Source: Nemertoderma westbladi
Lineage: Eukaryota; Xenacoelomorpha; Nemertodermatida; Nemertodermatidae
Assembly (NCBI GenBank): GCA_032718475.1
Contig: JAUCBJ010007312.1
Coordinates: 1 to 44,155 of the forward strand
Length of the DNA: 44,155 nt
Direction of reading: 5' to 3'
The notes under the pieces are model-generated. The model was not told the DNA's origin. It worked only from the letters and a program-made list of their open reading frames with translations, and did no database searches. Both the position numbers and the translations under genes were made by a program. This document shows, piece by piece, positions 27,371-40,027 of the stretch (its first letter is position 1; every line of letters starts with the position of its first letter).

Positions 27371-29931
27371 TCACTTGACACCTAAAGCACGTTCAACAGG
27401 GAGTTCGTCAACATCTAAATCAAGTAAGGGATCTGCTCGATCCCCCTTTGGTATCACTGAAAGAACTTCATAGGAAGAAGATATCCATTGGCCCAGATGG
27501 AACCCACCCTTGGATAAGAGCTCTACCATGCCCTTGATAAGGGTGATGGCTTCCTCAGTGGTGTCGCAAGAATCAAAATAATTATCTGCATAGAAACAGA
27601 TTTCGACTTTAGAGGCCGGTAAAGGAAATTCTAAACAGAAATCTCGTGCTGTACGAATAAGTGCAAAGAAGCAGGATGATGATGAAGATATAGCCCCAAA
27701 TATTTCTCGTACCATACGATACACCCCAGGAGGCTTAGCATGGCTTGGACCACCCCAAAGAAATCTCAAGGCATCCTGGTCTTTGCGTTTGACAGCAACT
27801 TGGTGGTACATGGCAGTGATATCTCCAGATATTGCAATCGATCTTTCTCTAAATCTAAGTAAAACACCCACAAGACTGGCAAGATAATCAGGTCCTTTAA
27901 GCAGGCAGTCGTTTAGAGAAACACCATGCTCCTTAGCCGAAGCATTGAAAACGATGCGTACCTTATCAGGTTTGTTCGGATTTAATACTGGGTGATGAGG
28001 GAGATACCATGTTCTACCAGGTGGATCAGGTTCATCAATGTCAACCTTTACGGCAAAACCTTTATCTATGTATCCTTGAAAGGTTTCATGGTAACGTTTA
28101 TGTAAAATTGGATTACGATTAAAACGTTTTTCAGTAGCCTGAAGGCACCTAATAGCTGTTCGTTTATTATTTGGCAATTGGATGGTAGGGGATCTCCAAA
28201 GTAAACTGGTTTCATATCGTTCACCTGTATGGCGTGTGTTAGACTCAAGCATATCACGAGCAGTAGCTTCCTCATGATTTATAGGCAAAGATTTACAGGG
28301 ATTAACACCGAATGAATCAGTATTCCAGAATCGTGTGAGTAAAGTCTCTAAAGAACAGTCAATGTCTGCACAAGCATCAGCACCTGGACGGGAGTCTAAA
28401 TAACGGACATGCATGATATGCTGGCATTCATCATCAGAAAGGGGATGAAGAGGTACGGTAGAAGTACAAGTCCACCCAAAATTAGTCAAAACTGCCGAAG
28501 GGGAGCCAGAAGGGCCAGGACGATAATCGAGTTGACGAATTACATCAAAGACATCAGCACCCAACAGGACGGCTACTTTATTTGAATCTACAGCTGGAAG
28601 ATCTAGATCAGATAAATGACTCCAGGAAGATTTAATCTTGGGCCAATCAAAACGCTGATTTGCGATATTTAACTTGGATAAAACCCAAGTCCGTGGGACA
28701 GGAAATACAGACTCACTATTTACAGGTAGAACATCAATGGAGCTTAATAAGGACTTTACAGTTTCTCCATCTGAATTAATAGTGCCGATTCTCAATGGTT
28801 TTTGCTCACCCTTAAGATCCAGTTTGTTAGCTAGATCTTCACAAACTGCAGAGATCTGGCTACAGGGATCTAACAAAGCAAAAGTTTCAACAGTTTTACC
28901 TGCAGAACGTACCCGCAGTGGTACAATATGTAATGCTACAGTGCTAGGGGATGTTCTCAATGAGGTAGTTCCTATGTGTTGTTTATTTTGGGAAGAAGAT
29001 TTAGCACCAAAAACCTTAGGTGCTCCATGTAATAAAACGTGATGGCGTTTTTTACAACCATCGAAATTACAAGGGTCTACGATTTTACAATTTGCAGCGC
29101 GGTGCTTTGCTTTGAGACATACAAAACACATGGATTTGTCCCGGGCTAACTCAATGCGGTCAGCTAGGTTTAATGATTTAAAATTGTTACAATTTTCAAG
29201 AAAATGGGACTGGCCGCAACAATGACAGTGTTCAGCCACAGAAGCAGTAGCCGACATACCTTTAGTAAGTGGGCTCGAGTCGGAACTAGACGATTTCTGA
29301 TACTTATTTGACTGTGTTTCAGAAAAATTAACTTTATTGCTGGCAGTAGCCATAATAGTAGGTGTAAAAACAGTTGGAGCACTGGGTTTAGGCTTGTTAA
29401 ATTGCGGTTTATTTTGAAATGATTTGTTATTGGACAAGCCTTGGTTACCAGCATAACTATTACTACTGGCCCGTAATGTACTTTCTACCACACGAGCACT
29501 TTGCAGCCTCTCAGTGATCCAACTGTCTAGCACCTTTAAGGTTGGGCGCCGAGGTTTTATAAGAATAACCCGTTTGCCCCATTCATTTTGCAAATAATTG
29601 GGAAGTTTTTGAACTAAATCCCTTACATTATTAGCTGATGTAATATCGGCAGTGTATCCACATTTCTCCAGGGCTGATACCGAACCATGAAGTTTTAAGG
29701 AAAATGACTTTAAAGAATTCATATCATTAGCCTTAACAAACGGAATTTTTCGTAGCTGCTCTATGTATGCCACAGCTATTAAGTCACAGTCGCCATAAAT
29801 ACGGCGTAATTCTTGTAATGTTTCCCGATATAAATCAGGGTCGTTAATAGTAGAAGCTACACTCTCTCTGATATCAGGTGTCAAATGATTTCTAAGATTT
29901 GCTAAACGAATAGAATCAGATGAAACCTGAG
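27371..29931 (-). CDS. BEL-1 gag-pol, first part: Gag, protease, RT (N-terminus lost)
   Basis: The open frame begins at an ATG (30013) that lies in the BEL-2 LTR; true BEL-1 sequence starts at 29931 (residues TQVSSDSIRLANL). DUF1759-like capsid region (about residues 30-190, ELRRIYGDCDLIAVAYIEQL). Zinc knuckles CHCCGQSHFLENC and CFVCLKAKHRAANC. DUF1758-type aspartic protease with ALLDPCSQISAVCEDL. RT with YLPHHPVLNPNKPDKVRIVF, SGDITAMYHQV (first Asp) and CFYADNYFDS. The YADN box replaces YVDD; a D-to-N second position is common in a branch of Pao-type elements, so I do not count it as damage. It ends at TGA in a spot where relatives have Trp. Insertion of BEL-2 removed the gag start. Confidence 0.92.
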
Positions 29932-30460
29932 TGTAAGGACGCCACCTAGCGTGTATTGATGGTATTTTACCTATATATAAAGATGGTGCTACCGGTATGG
30001 AATTATATTTCATATAACTTGTTAGTGTGGCAGGTTTTTGTTAAAAACATATTTTAGTATTTCAGTCGGTTTTATTATAACACTGTCAGACTGTAACATT
30101 CAGACTCATCAACATACAGATGAAATCAGATATGTTGAGTTCGTCGTGAGGTGGTTGTGCCAGGGTGAAAGGGTTGTGGGTGTGGAGGGCTGAACGGGCA
30201 TAGACGCTGACTGTCTGCATAGGCCAGTGACCAAATACCTGGGCATATGTATCAGTTATGGACCGCATTATTAGGGACCTTCCCCGGGGGGCTTGATTGT
30301 CCAATCTTTTGGGATTGTTTCACAGTTATTCCAAGAAACCGAAGGTTTAAGCGTATTTACGCGTCAAAGATTCTGCCACAGCTCAAATTGCTTAGGAAGT
30401 TTATCGCTATTGATAAACCGTGATAGCGATAATACTTATTCCTGCATTCACGGTTTAACA
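29932..30460 (+). repeat. BEL-2 5' LTR (shared 529 bp)
   Basis: Starts TGTAAGGACG and the shared part ends CACGGTTTAACA. Same length as 42452-42980, with differences T/C at about 30007/42527 and A/C at about 30246/42766. TATATATAAAG (about 29968-29978) is a likely TATA box. AATAAA lies just past the shared part (about 30475), and TG...CA reading could extend the LTR to a TTGATATTACA near 31031. The plus-strand frame 30293-30526 and minus frame 30086-30304 are unsupported. Confidence 0.85.
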
Positions 30461-32106
30461 TTTTTAACAAAAACAAATAAAATTTATAGCAGTTTGCTTT
30501 GTACCACAGTACATACTCATTTATAAATCAGGTGGGACAACCAATCAAAATTTTATTTATATTTTATCGGATAGGCTATTTCTATAAATGCCACTATTAC
30601 TGTATTACCGGCCGACCGGTACTGTTGAGGTTGACTGTATTATGTATTACAGTATTACCGGCAGACCGGCAGACCGGCAGACCGGTACCGGTACTGTTAA
30701 TTAAATCTGCTAGTGTATATATGTGTTTATGTTTTGGTTGATTGTGTGAATTATCGTATTCGTGGTCAGGTGGTGTGTGCCGGCAACTGTTACTGTACCT
30801 TACTGCCTTAGTTATGCTGTTATGTGTATATATCATATCAGTATACAGGTATATGTCTGTATGTATGGAGCGTTTTGTTTGTGTGTATGGTCATTGCTGC
30901 ATAGTAAAATAGACAATGTTTTGGATTTATTGTCGTTAAGGGTAACAGGTAAGGCCCAGTAGCGGAAGTTTTCGAATAAACATCCAAGAGCTGTCAACTG
31001 GCGATCTATTCTGTTCTGGTTGATATTACAGGCTGCTTGGTGTGAGACTTTTGTACTGTCGGCGTCTTTTTTGTGGACTTGAAAGAAAAAGTCATGGAAA
31101 AGGTAAGTTTCATTATATTTTGTCTATAGTCCGTTAGTAGATTTATAATACCGGTACATTATATTTCAAGTTAATTGTGGTATTATAACGCCCTGGATCA
31201 GGTGAAAAGGGTAGGTAAACAAGTATTTTAATACGGTCCCGTCATTAACTGGGCAGCTAGACCAATCTCTATAGCGGAATAGTGTCTATATTACAGTATA
31301 TATACTGATATACCGGTACTTTTGCTCTTTTGTATAATATATGTTTAGAACCCTGATAAATAGGCCTATATTTATATATTTACCGGTTCTATGAAGGTAT
31401 ATTACAGTATTATATGGATGGCTAGACGTTGTAGTTGTTGAGTCTTTAAGCACAACCTGCACTGCAACATAGTTGTAGGGTATAGGGAGGCCTACTAATA
31501 ATTTACTGTAATTAAAAGTAGGTCATTTAAATATGTCTTATGTTATATAATACTATGCCCATTTGTTCAGTTTCTCTATACTTTATAATTTGAGTAGCCC
31601 ATGGCGCAATTACATATAATTATTGATAGTCTATTCAATTGATCTTTTTTACTTACTTCTGTACTTATGTTATGTATTGCAGTAGGCAGGTAAGCTAGGC
31701 TACCGGTACTGTGCGACTTGCAATTGTATAACCTTTGTTTGGGTTTTATTACTGTATTATATTGGATATTTGGTCATAGGCCTATCCAAAATCCCAAGAT
31801 ATAGTTACATTCATTCTAGATCATTACACTAAACGTGCAGACGTGTATCGTGTTGGTAGGCCTGGCCTATTACACTTGGATAGATATATACTGTAGTTAG
31901 GTTATACTATAGCCTACTATAAAACTATATACATTCTCATCTAGCTTACAGCAACCAATATTGAATTATTTAAGAACAGTAGTCATACACAAAACATACC
32001 GGTACCAGTTAAATTTTCTGCCAGTATAAAGTACATATTTTTATTTACCTCTGGCATTTTCAACTATAATTTATAGTTTTTAGACTGGTAGGGTAATAAG
32101 GTAAAC
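30461..32106 (+). other. BEL-2 remaining LTR or leader
   Basis: 1.6 kb without a gene. It contains a GGCAGACC micro-array (about 30657-30690), many ACCGGTA palindromes (30615, 30684, 31150, 31312, 31699, 31995) and TAGGCCTA words. A splice donor (AAG/GTAAGT, 31103) follows a short upstream ATG (31094), and a TTTTTAG acceptor ends at 32083, 24 nt before the gag ATG. A 981-nt leader intron is therefore possible, which would turn the upstream ATG into a short uORF. Confidence 0.5.
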
Positions 32107-35100
32107 ATGTCTCAAATTGAGAACCTTAGTGAGATCGGTAGTGAGACTGACCTTTCCATAGCATCAGAAAATATGTCTATTGTTAGTCAAAGTGTTAGTG
32201 AAGAAAACACAGAGTCTAGTGATGCAAATAGGAATAACCTTGATGTGCATTTGGGATGTTCAAACAAGCATTTACCATCTAAGAGAGCACAAGGATTTAG
32301 ATTAGCATTTTCTGAGAAGGTTAAGAAGGTACTAAGGGTAGCTTATCAACAGGAGCGAGATACTACTATTTCATATGTTGCACTAAATGACTTTGTCAAA
32401 CAGATAACCGTGGCATATTATAGTACAAGTAATTCCTATAAAGAACTAGAGTTAGAACTTACTAACTTTGACAGTAAAAATTATAAGTCTCAATATACCA
32501 GCATCACTACAGCTAGAGACAAAACATTAGAATGTAGTATAGATGCTATTAAGAGATTGCAGATCATAGCTCACCAGTGTCAATTTGCAACTTTAAATGT
32601 TGACTTAATATTTGGGCCCTTAGCTCAGTCGGCTTTCCAAGAGGATCCTTCTAGGTCAGATGATACAATGATGAAACAGCCATCAGCTGCACAGTTCATT
32701 GATGAAGTAGAAAGGTTGGAATCACAAGTTGAACCACAAGATTCAGTGTCAAATGTTACTAAGGGTACAATTGATGAAATAATAAGAACAGAGCAGGAGA
32801 ATCAGGAGTTACAAATAGGTTTGGCTCATAAACGCCTAGTATTACAAGCAGAACATAGACAACGACAATTAGACATAGAAAAAGAACGGCTTATTTTGCA
32901 AGAAAATGCATTGAAGGATGAGCTAGATATCAAACGTCAAGAAGAGGAACTGAAAATTAAGTTAAATTCTTCTACTAGAGTAGCAAAAATAATTAATTGC
33001 ATGAGGACTAGTTCAATGAAATCTGGATCTGCAGTATCTTCTACTGCTGCAAGTAAAAGTTCTAAAAGGTCAAGTCTATTAACATTTCTTCACGCTGAAC
33101 CTAGTGCTAGTATAAAACAGACCCATATAAATTCTACAGTGAATGTTACTTCATCACTATTGAAGCCAACCATAAGATGTCAAGGTACCAGTTATTCCAC
33201 AGCAGTGGAAAGTAGTTTGAGTGTGTCATCCAATGTTGCACCATTATCAGTTACATCACCACATGTCCAAACAATAACAACCTCATCAAGTGGTTATGTT
33301 GTTGGTCAAAATACAGTACCCCAAGACCAACCACTATTTTTCATTGAACCTTTGCAACAGGATGTAAGATCTAAGCAAATGTCAACTCAGATATCTCAGG
33401 TGGAATCAAATAGAGGGAAAGTACACACCTCGACACCTTGTAACATAAATCAACAATCTAAGGAAGATATTAGTAAGAAATCCACTGATATTCTTAAAAC
33501 AGTTCCAACAAGTTGTCATTCAGATCATTTTTCTTCTAGGATATTCATAAACAAGAATAGGTATAGTAAAGCCCCTGATCATGTTTCTGATTCTAAGAAT
33601 ATTTCAGAGGATAGGTTTGTTCATATCAATAATATTCACAAGCAGTTAGATGATGTGGATAAAAGATTGATTTCAATGGAAAAGAGTATAAGAACATCAA
33701 AATCAGAAAACAATGAAGTGCTGGGGAGTATTTCTGAATCACTATTCAATGAAATGGGTACTATGCGAAATAAAATGGATGAAATATCCTCAAATACATT
33801 ATATATTAATGAGTTTCATGAATTACAGCAAAGTCATGCAATATTGTCAGACATAGTCTTTGCAAAGCAACACAAGTATGATACAGAGGAAGAAGGTTTA
33901 GTTTGGGAAGGTTATCAGGAGAGAGGTCCTCCTAATCAGGCATATTCTGCACAAGCTCCAGGACTAGCGACAGCTGCGGTACAGTCTTCCAATAATGTCC
34001 ATTATAATTCAGTATCCAAGCATCCAAATTCACATGCTACCGAATTGGCCATGGGAGCGGCACAGTATAGGAATAATCAGAATTCCAGTTATACTAACCC
34101 TTCGTTTCTACAAGCTACAACTTCAAGAGTGTCCACGGGAGCGGCACAAGGTCATAATGATAATACAAATGTAATATCGCAGGCAACTAATGAGACAAAC
34201 TCAGTTCTATTTCCAAATGCATCAATTAATGCAGATTTATCTCAGCGTCAATTACTTGTAAATACACCAGTTTCCAATACACCACCAGCACCTCCAAATT
34301 TAGATTACGCCACACAGCCAACAGCACATCATTATAGGAATCCTCCAGGAATTATTGATTTATCTGGGGCAAGAATTGTTGAAGAAATGAGCAAATTAGC
34401 AGCTAAACAGTCATTGCCTCATCTATCCTTTCAGAAGTTCAGTGGTGATCCTCAGAAATGGTTAGGCTTTGTTTTAAATTTCCGTAGCTTTGTTTTAGAC
34501 AAACCCTTTTCGGATACTGAGAAATATACGTACCTACTCAATCTGCTTGACAAAGAACCCAAGAGATTTGTTGAGATTTATGATGGTACAAGAAATGCTT
34601 TTCAGAAGGCATGGGAATCTTTACAAGAACAATATGGAGATGAAAGAAGCTTAGCGTTGCAGCTTATGGATAGTATTTTCAGTGGTGACAGTATTAAGCA
34701 TCCAAAAGATTTATTGTACTTTCAGAAGCAGTTACAATCAACTCGAGATAAACTTTCAACCTTGAAATTTGACTATTTATTAGATGATTTCAGTAGGTTA
34801 CCCAAAATTATCGCTAGACTTCCAGATTATGTAAGAAAGAAATGGAGAAGGAAGACTCAAGATTTGAGGGATAACAATCGCCAAGAAACTCTAGATGATC
34901 TAATTTCTTTATTAAAGAAAGAAACAAAAGCTGAGAATGACCCTATTTACTCAGACAGGGCATTAGGTTGTACTGAAAGACGACATCATGGTTTGTCATT
35001 TAAGATGTCAGAGACTATCACAGATTCAGCAGATAAAGTCATGAATTCAGTTAGATTAGCTATAGATCATTTCTGTGTTCTTTGTCAAATTAAAGGGCAC

Positions 35101-38100
35101 TCTTTGACTAAGTGTCAAAAATTTAGAGATACAAAATTATCTGGACGACGGGAATTAGTTAGAAAGCTTGAACTTTGTAAGAACTGTTTTTCTCAAAAAC
35201 ATTTTCGAAAAAACTGTCCATCGAGGATTAAATGTCAACACTGCCAAGGAAATCACCATACCTTGTTACATAGTGATGCTATGGTGGGAAAGGGAGTCTC
35301 CTGGAAAATGACTAAGGCAAAGACACAACTCCAAACAAAGCTAGCGAATCCAATTGTCAATACATCAACAAATGTGGTTCCTCAAACTGGTAGAGTTAAT
35401 GCTACAGTGCCAGTTTCTAACATCGATTATGAATCTGAAGATGAATACGAATTTGATTCCATAGATGGAGAATCAGATCTTGACAGTGTAACAATGGAAG
35501 GAGATGATCATACAGATCAGTGTTATATGATAAAGAATAATTCAGACTATATGAAGTCATTTAATGTTATATCTTTAAATATTATTGGTTCAAAGGGATC
35601 TCTGAAAGTGAATGCATTATTAGATGATGCTAGTTCTGTATCATTTATTGACAAAGATCTTGCTGAAAAAATTGGAACATTGTATAGTGAGAAGTCATTG
35701 CCTATTAAAACAATAGAAAAGGTAGTGCCTCTTAATGTAAGTTACTTAACTTGTGAACTTGATTCCATTGACAATAGTATACGACCTAAATATTTGCCAT
35801 TGCGTAATATTAAGCTTGCAGCTTTGAAAGATTTTACAAAAGGGTTTGACAATGAGTATCAATGGACATCTTCAGAAAACAGTTATTTCAATAGTTTAGG
35901 TGTTCCAGAAATTGTTGTTGATGTTCCCAATATATCACTTCTTCTGGGCAATGATGTTTTCGAAGCTCATATGGTCTATGAATATAAACCCAGAATTCCA
36001 CGTCCACTTGATATTTATGCTGCTAGAACACTATTTGGTTGGTATCGACGTGGCCCTATGAAAGCCACTCTAGTTAACAGGAAACTCTCAAATGAAATGA
36101 CGTTTTTGTGTAGTAGTGATATTTCTAAAAATAGTATGGATAAGGTAGAAACTTCACCCATTAAATTATATGAAGATGACTCAGACATTGAGGAGAACAT
36201 AGCTTATCCTGTAAACTTGACAGTGTCGAGGAATGATATTGATGAATTAATTACTGATAAAACAAGTCATATTAACATTGAACAATTGTTAGAAAGCGGT
36301 TTTGATAACCTGGATGTTGCAGCTGTTTATGAGAAAATATATAAGGAAGCATATTTAGATGAAGCTGTAAAAGCCTTTTTTGAGAAGGATACTCCTGATC
36401 GTGGATCTCATAGATTAGTAACAGAAGTAGAACACCTCAGATCAAAGAAAATCTTACAGACAACTACCAGGTTATTACCCAATGGGCACTATTCTGTTGG
36501 ACTGCTTTGGAAAAATGATAACCCAAAGTTAATAAATAATAGACCATTAGCTATAAAAAGGGCTATGATGCTAAGACGACGTTTATTGAGTGATGCAGAT
36601 GCTTATCGCATGTATCGTGCACAATGTGATGGCTATATTGACAAAGGTTATATTATTCCAGTAGAACATCCAGAGATTACATCAGAGAGAACATATTATC
36701 TTCCACATCATTTTGTAACTGATCAAGACAAACCTGGAAAGGTTAGAGTTGTAAATGATGCTAAGGCCAAGTACAAAGGGATGTCATTGAACAGTCACCT
36801 TATGGAGGGTCCTAATTTGACAAATTATATGTTAGGAATTTTGCTTCGAGTAAGAGAAAGGAAAATAGCCTTCTCGTGTGATATTGAAAGTATGTTCCAC
36901 CAGGTTTACTGCTACGTTGAAGATCAAGACAGTTTACGTTTTTTATGGTGGCCTAATGAAGACCTTGAGGGAGAGCCTAAGGAGTATAAGTTTCAAGTTC
37001 ACCCTTTTGGTGTAATTTGTTCTCCTGTCAATACTGGAAATGCATTAAAACAAACATCAGCAGATAATAAAGATAAGTTTCTTCCAGAAGTTCATGAAAT
37101 GATTGGAAAGGATTTCTATGTTGATGATGGTTTTCATTCAGAAGATGATGTACAGAAAGCAATAACTATTGCTCTTCAAGTTAAGGAATGTTTGAAATTG
37201 GGTGGTTTTAATGTTACTAAATTTGTTAGTAACTCCAAAGAGTTTCTATATGGCATACCTCAAGAAAGTCGTGTCACTAGTAATCAAGATCTAGAGACAA
37301 TGCCACTACCTGTTTCGAAGATGTTAGGGATTGGCTGGGATCTCAACTCTGATAGATTATTTATTAGATGGAAGACATGGAAGAGCCCTAAGCAGTGGAC
37401 CAAAAGGCTTTGTGTAAGTCTGTTTAGCGCATTTTTTGACCTTATTAATATGATTAGTCCAGTTATACTGACAGCTCGACTTATTATACAAAAGTTGTGG
37501 CAACTTGATTTAGGTTGGGATACCGTTATTCCAGAAGAAAATGCGATGGAATGGAAAAGGTGGGCAAGTAGTATTCAAGGAATACAAAACTTTTCAATCC
37601 CAAGAGAGTATTTTCCTGGCTCACCAATAGTGGGAATATTTGATTATGAATTGCACTCATTCTGTGATGCTTCTGAAAAGGCTGTTGGTGTTGTGATTTA
37701 TCTAAGACGAATTTCAACAGATGGGAGTATATATGTTGCATTCGTAACATCAAAATCCAAAACTATTAACTCGAAGACATTTTTGTCGCTACCTCGGAAA
37801 GAACTTCTTGCTGCATCAGTGGCAGCAGAGTTAACAGATATGGTTAACACCAACTTTTCTTTTCTACCAATCCAAATACCAAAATACCAATCTTTTCCAC
37901 TAACATTAACATTATGGACAGATTCTATGCTTGTACTAGCATACCTGGTCACCCAGTTCCCTTTGAAAACCTATGAGGCAAATAAAAGATCTAAAATTTT
38001 AGATCTCACTATAATTGATCAATGGAGATGGTGCCCTGGGGACATTAATATAGCTGATATAGCCTCCAGAGGAACAACAATCGAAAAACTATTGGAGAAT

Positions 38101-38709
38101 ACCCAATGGACTAATGGCCCTGATTTTTTGTGGCAGGATAGAAACCAATGGCCAGTTACTGGTACTATCCATCCTTCTATAAATGCTAAATTAGAAACAA
38201 AGAAGTCAAATAGTTCTAAGAAAACAAAACCTACTACAGTCTCAGTTAAAGATGATACCAAAATATATAATATGGATCATGGCAGAGACCTTAAAGATCA
38301 AAATGATGATATTGTTTATGAAGGCGAGGATTGTATTTTACAAGAGTATGTACATTCTACAATTGTAAATTCTGAGTTTCCTGATGTTTCAAAGGTGGAA
38401 AAATTTTCTCAGAAACTATGTGATACTCTTAGTTCATGGAATAAACTCTGTATACGTACTGCATGGCTTATACGTTTTATTAATTGGCTGAAATCAAAGA
38501 AAACGTCGATGTATCCTAAACATATAACAATTGCAGAACTTAATTGTGCTGAGAAGAAACTAATAATTCTAGCTCAGAAACGTTCATATCCGCAAGAATA
38601 CTTGATCCTTATGGATGGAAAGAAAGTATCTGATACATCGCCATTATATAGGTATACACCTTTCCTTAGAGATGGTGTAATACATGCAACTACCCGTCTG
38701 CCAATAGAA
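32107..38709 (+). CDS. BEL-2 gag-pol polyprotein, main part
   Basis: 2201 codons of BEL-2 sequence. Residues 1-760: Ser/Thr/Asn-rich, with a strong coiled coil at about 228-298 (HRQRQLDIEKERLILQEN) and a second helical part at about 515-600. About 769-960: DUF1759-like capsid (LSFQKFSGDPQKWLGF). Zinc knuckles CVLCQIKGHSLTKC (about 989) and CKNCFSQKHFRKNC (about 1024), plus a third CQHCQGNHH. Protease LLDDASSVSFIDKDLAEKIG (about 1170). RT from about 1500, with FSCDIESMFHQV and YVDDG (about 1670, full catalytic pair). RNase H from CDASEKAVGVVIYL (about 1852) through LWTDSMLVLAYL. The frame then enters a LINE B segment and stops at 38718. No other stop in 6.6 kb, so it was active recently. The ATG at 32107 (AACATGT) is followed by a clean acidic start. 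Confidence 0.95.
38421..38709 (+). repeat. 289-bp direct duplication, left copy
   Basis: Bases TGATACTCTTAG... to ...CCAATAGAA are repeated without visible change at 39739-40027. Both copies code for the same stretch of BEL-2 pol between RNase H and integrase. Confidence 0.95.
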
Positions 38710-39740
38710 TTCTATTAAATCGCATCAGGGATCCCATTGAGAGACTGCTACGTGGAAATCAGAATGGGTTCCGTAAAGGTCGTGGGACCATGGAGCCCAT
38801 TTTGGCACTTAGAAGGATAATTGAAGAGTTATCAAAAAAGAAAGACAGGCATCTGGCTGTTATCTTTGTTGATATCTTCAAGGCCTTTGATTCAGTCTCT
38901 CGCTCACGTATGTTCAGCATACTTTCATTATATGGGATTCCTGATGAAATTATTGCAGCAATCAGATCAGTATACGATGGTTCGACAACATTTGTGTCTA
39001 CTGTTGACGGTGACACAGAACCATTTGAAGTGTTATGGGGCGTCCTCCAAGGAGACACACTTGCACCATTCTTGTTCATTATTGTGGTTGACTATGTCCT
39101 ACGCATGTCCTTAGATCATCATAATGATGATGGGGTGATGATAACTCCACCTACTGGCTCCAGAAGTCGAGGAAATCCTGCCAAGTACCTAACTGATCTA
39201 GACTTTGCTGATGACTTAGGAGTACTCTCAGAATCATTAGAGGGAGCCCAGCGGCTCCTCAGCTCATTAGAACATGCTGCTTCTAGTGTTGGTCTTTTTA
39301 TTAACTCCAGAAAGACCAAAATTCTGACAGTTAACTTTGAAAGTCCTCAGCAAGTCTCTGATCGGATGAGCATAAGCTCAAAGGATGGTATGCTTGAGCA
39401 TGTGGACGACTTCTGTTACCTGGGATCATGGATCCGGAAGTCAGGTGAGGACCTTCGAATACGTAAGGGAAAGGCATGGGCAGCCTTGAATAGGCTTTCC
39501 AGGATTTGGAAGTCACCTAGAATTAATCGGAAACTTAAGGTCCGATTATTTAGAGCAGCAGTAGTTCCAGTACTCCTCTACGGGAGTCCATGCTGGGCTC
39601 TAACTGCTGAGGACACCAAATCTCTGGATGGCACATTCACAAGAATGCTACGCCGGGTACATTGTGTCAAGTACAATGCACACATCTCCAACCAGACACT
39701 ATATAACATTGGAGGTGTCTCATTGGTTCCCCCAAGCTTG
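38703..39740 (+). pseudogene. Internal LINE B segment inside BEL-2
   Basis: Matches the LINE B copy at about 22320-23357 with few differences. It contains an open RT frame (38790-39809) with FVDIFKAFDSVSRSRMFSI, GVLQGDTLAPFLF and the catalytic DLDFADDLGV, without the frameshift found in the copy at 22490. It is cut at both ends: no 5' part and no 3' tail, so it was not placed by normal target-primed reverse transcription. Edges coincide with short matches between LINE and BEL-2 (AATAG-ATTCTAT at the left, AAGCTTGATACT at the right). The frame runs on into BEL-2 sequence at its end. Confidence 0.9.
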
Positions 39741-40027
39741 ATACTCTTAGTTCATGGAATAAACTCTGTATACGTACTGCATGGCTTATACGTTTTATTA
39801 ATTGGCTGAAATCAAAGAAAACGTCGATGTATCCTAAACATATAACAATTGCAGAACTTAATTGTGCTGAGAAGAAACTAATAATTCTAGCTCAGAAACG
39901 TTCATATCCGCAAGAATACTTGATCCTTATGGATGGAAAGAAAGTATCTGATACATCGCCATTATATAGGTATACACCTTTCCTTAGAGATGGTGTAATA
40001 CATGCAACTACCCGTCTGCCAATAGAA
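39739..40027 (+). repeat. 289-bp direct duplication, right copy
   Basis: Second copy of 38421-38709. The BEL-2 reading resumes from here. The extra 1318 bp explains why the downstream part lies in another frame (1318 leaves remainder 1 when divided by 3). Confidence 0.95.

Noticed and set aside
27570-27600. YADN as a broken RT catalytic site in BEL-1
   Set aside because: The Asn variant at the second position is common in a branch of Pao-type elements, and the rest of the frame is intact.
30086-30836. Short ORFs in the BEL-2 LTR and leader
   Set aside because: They overlap on both strands, contain no domain and lie in regulatory sequence.
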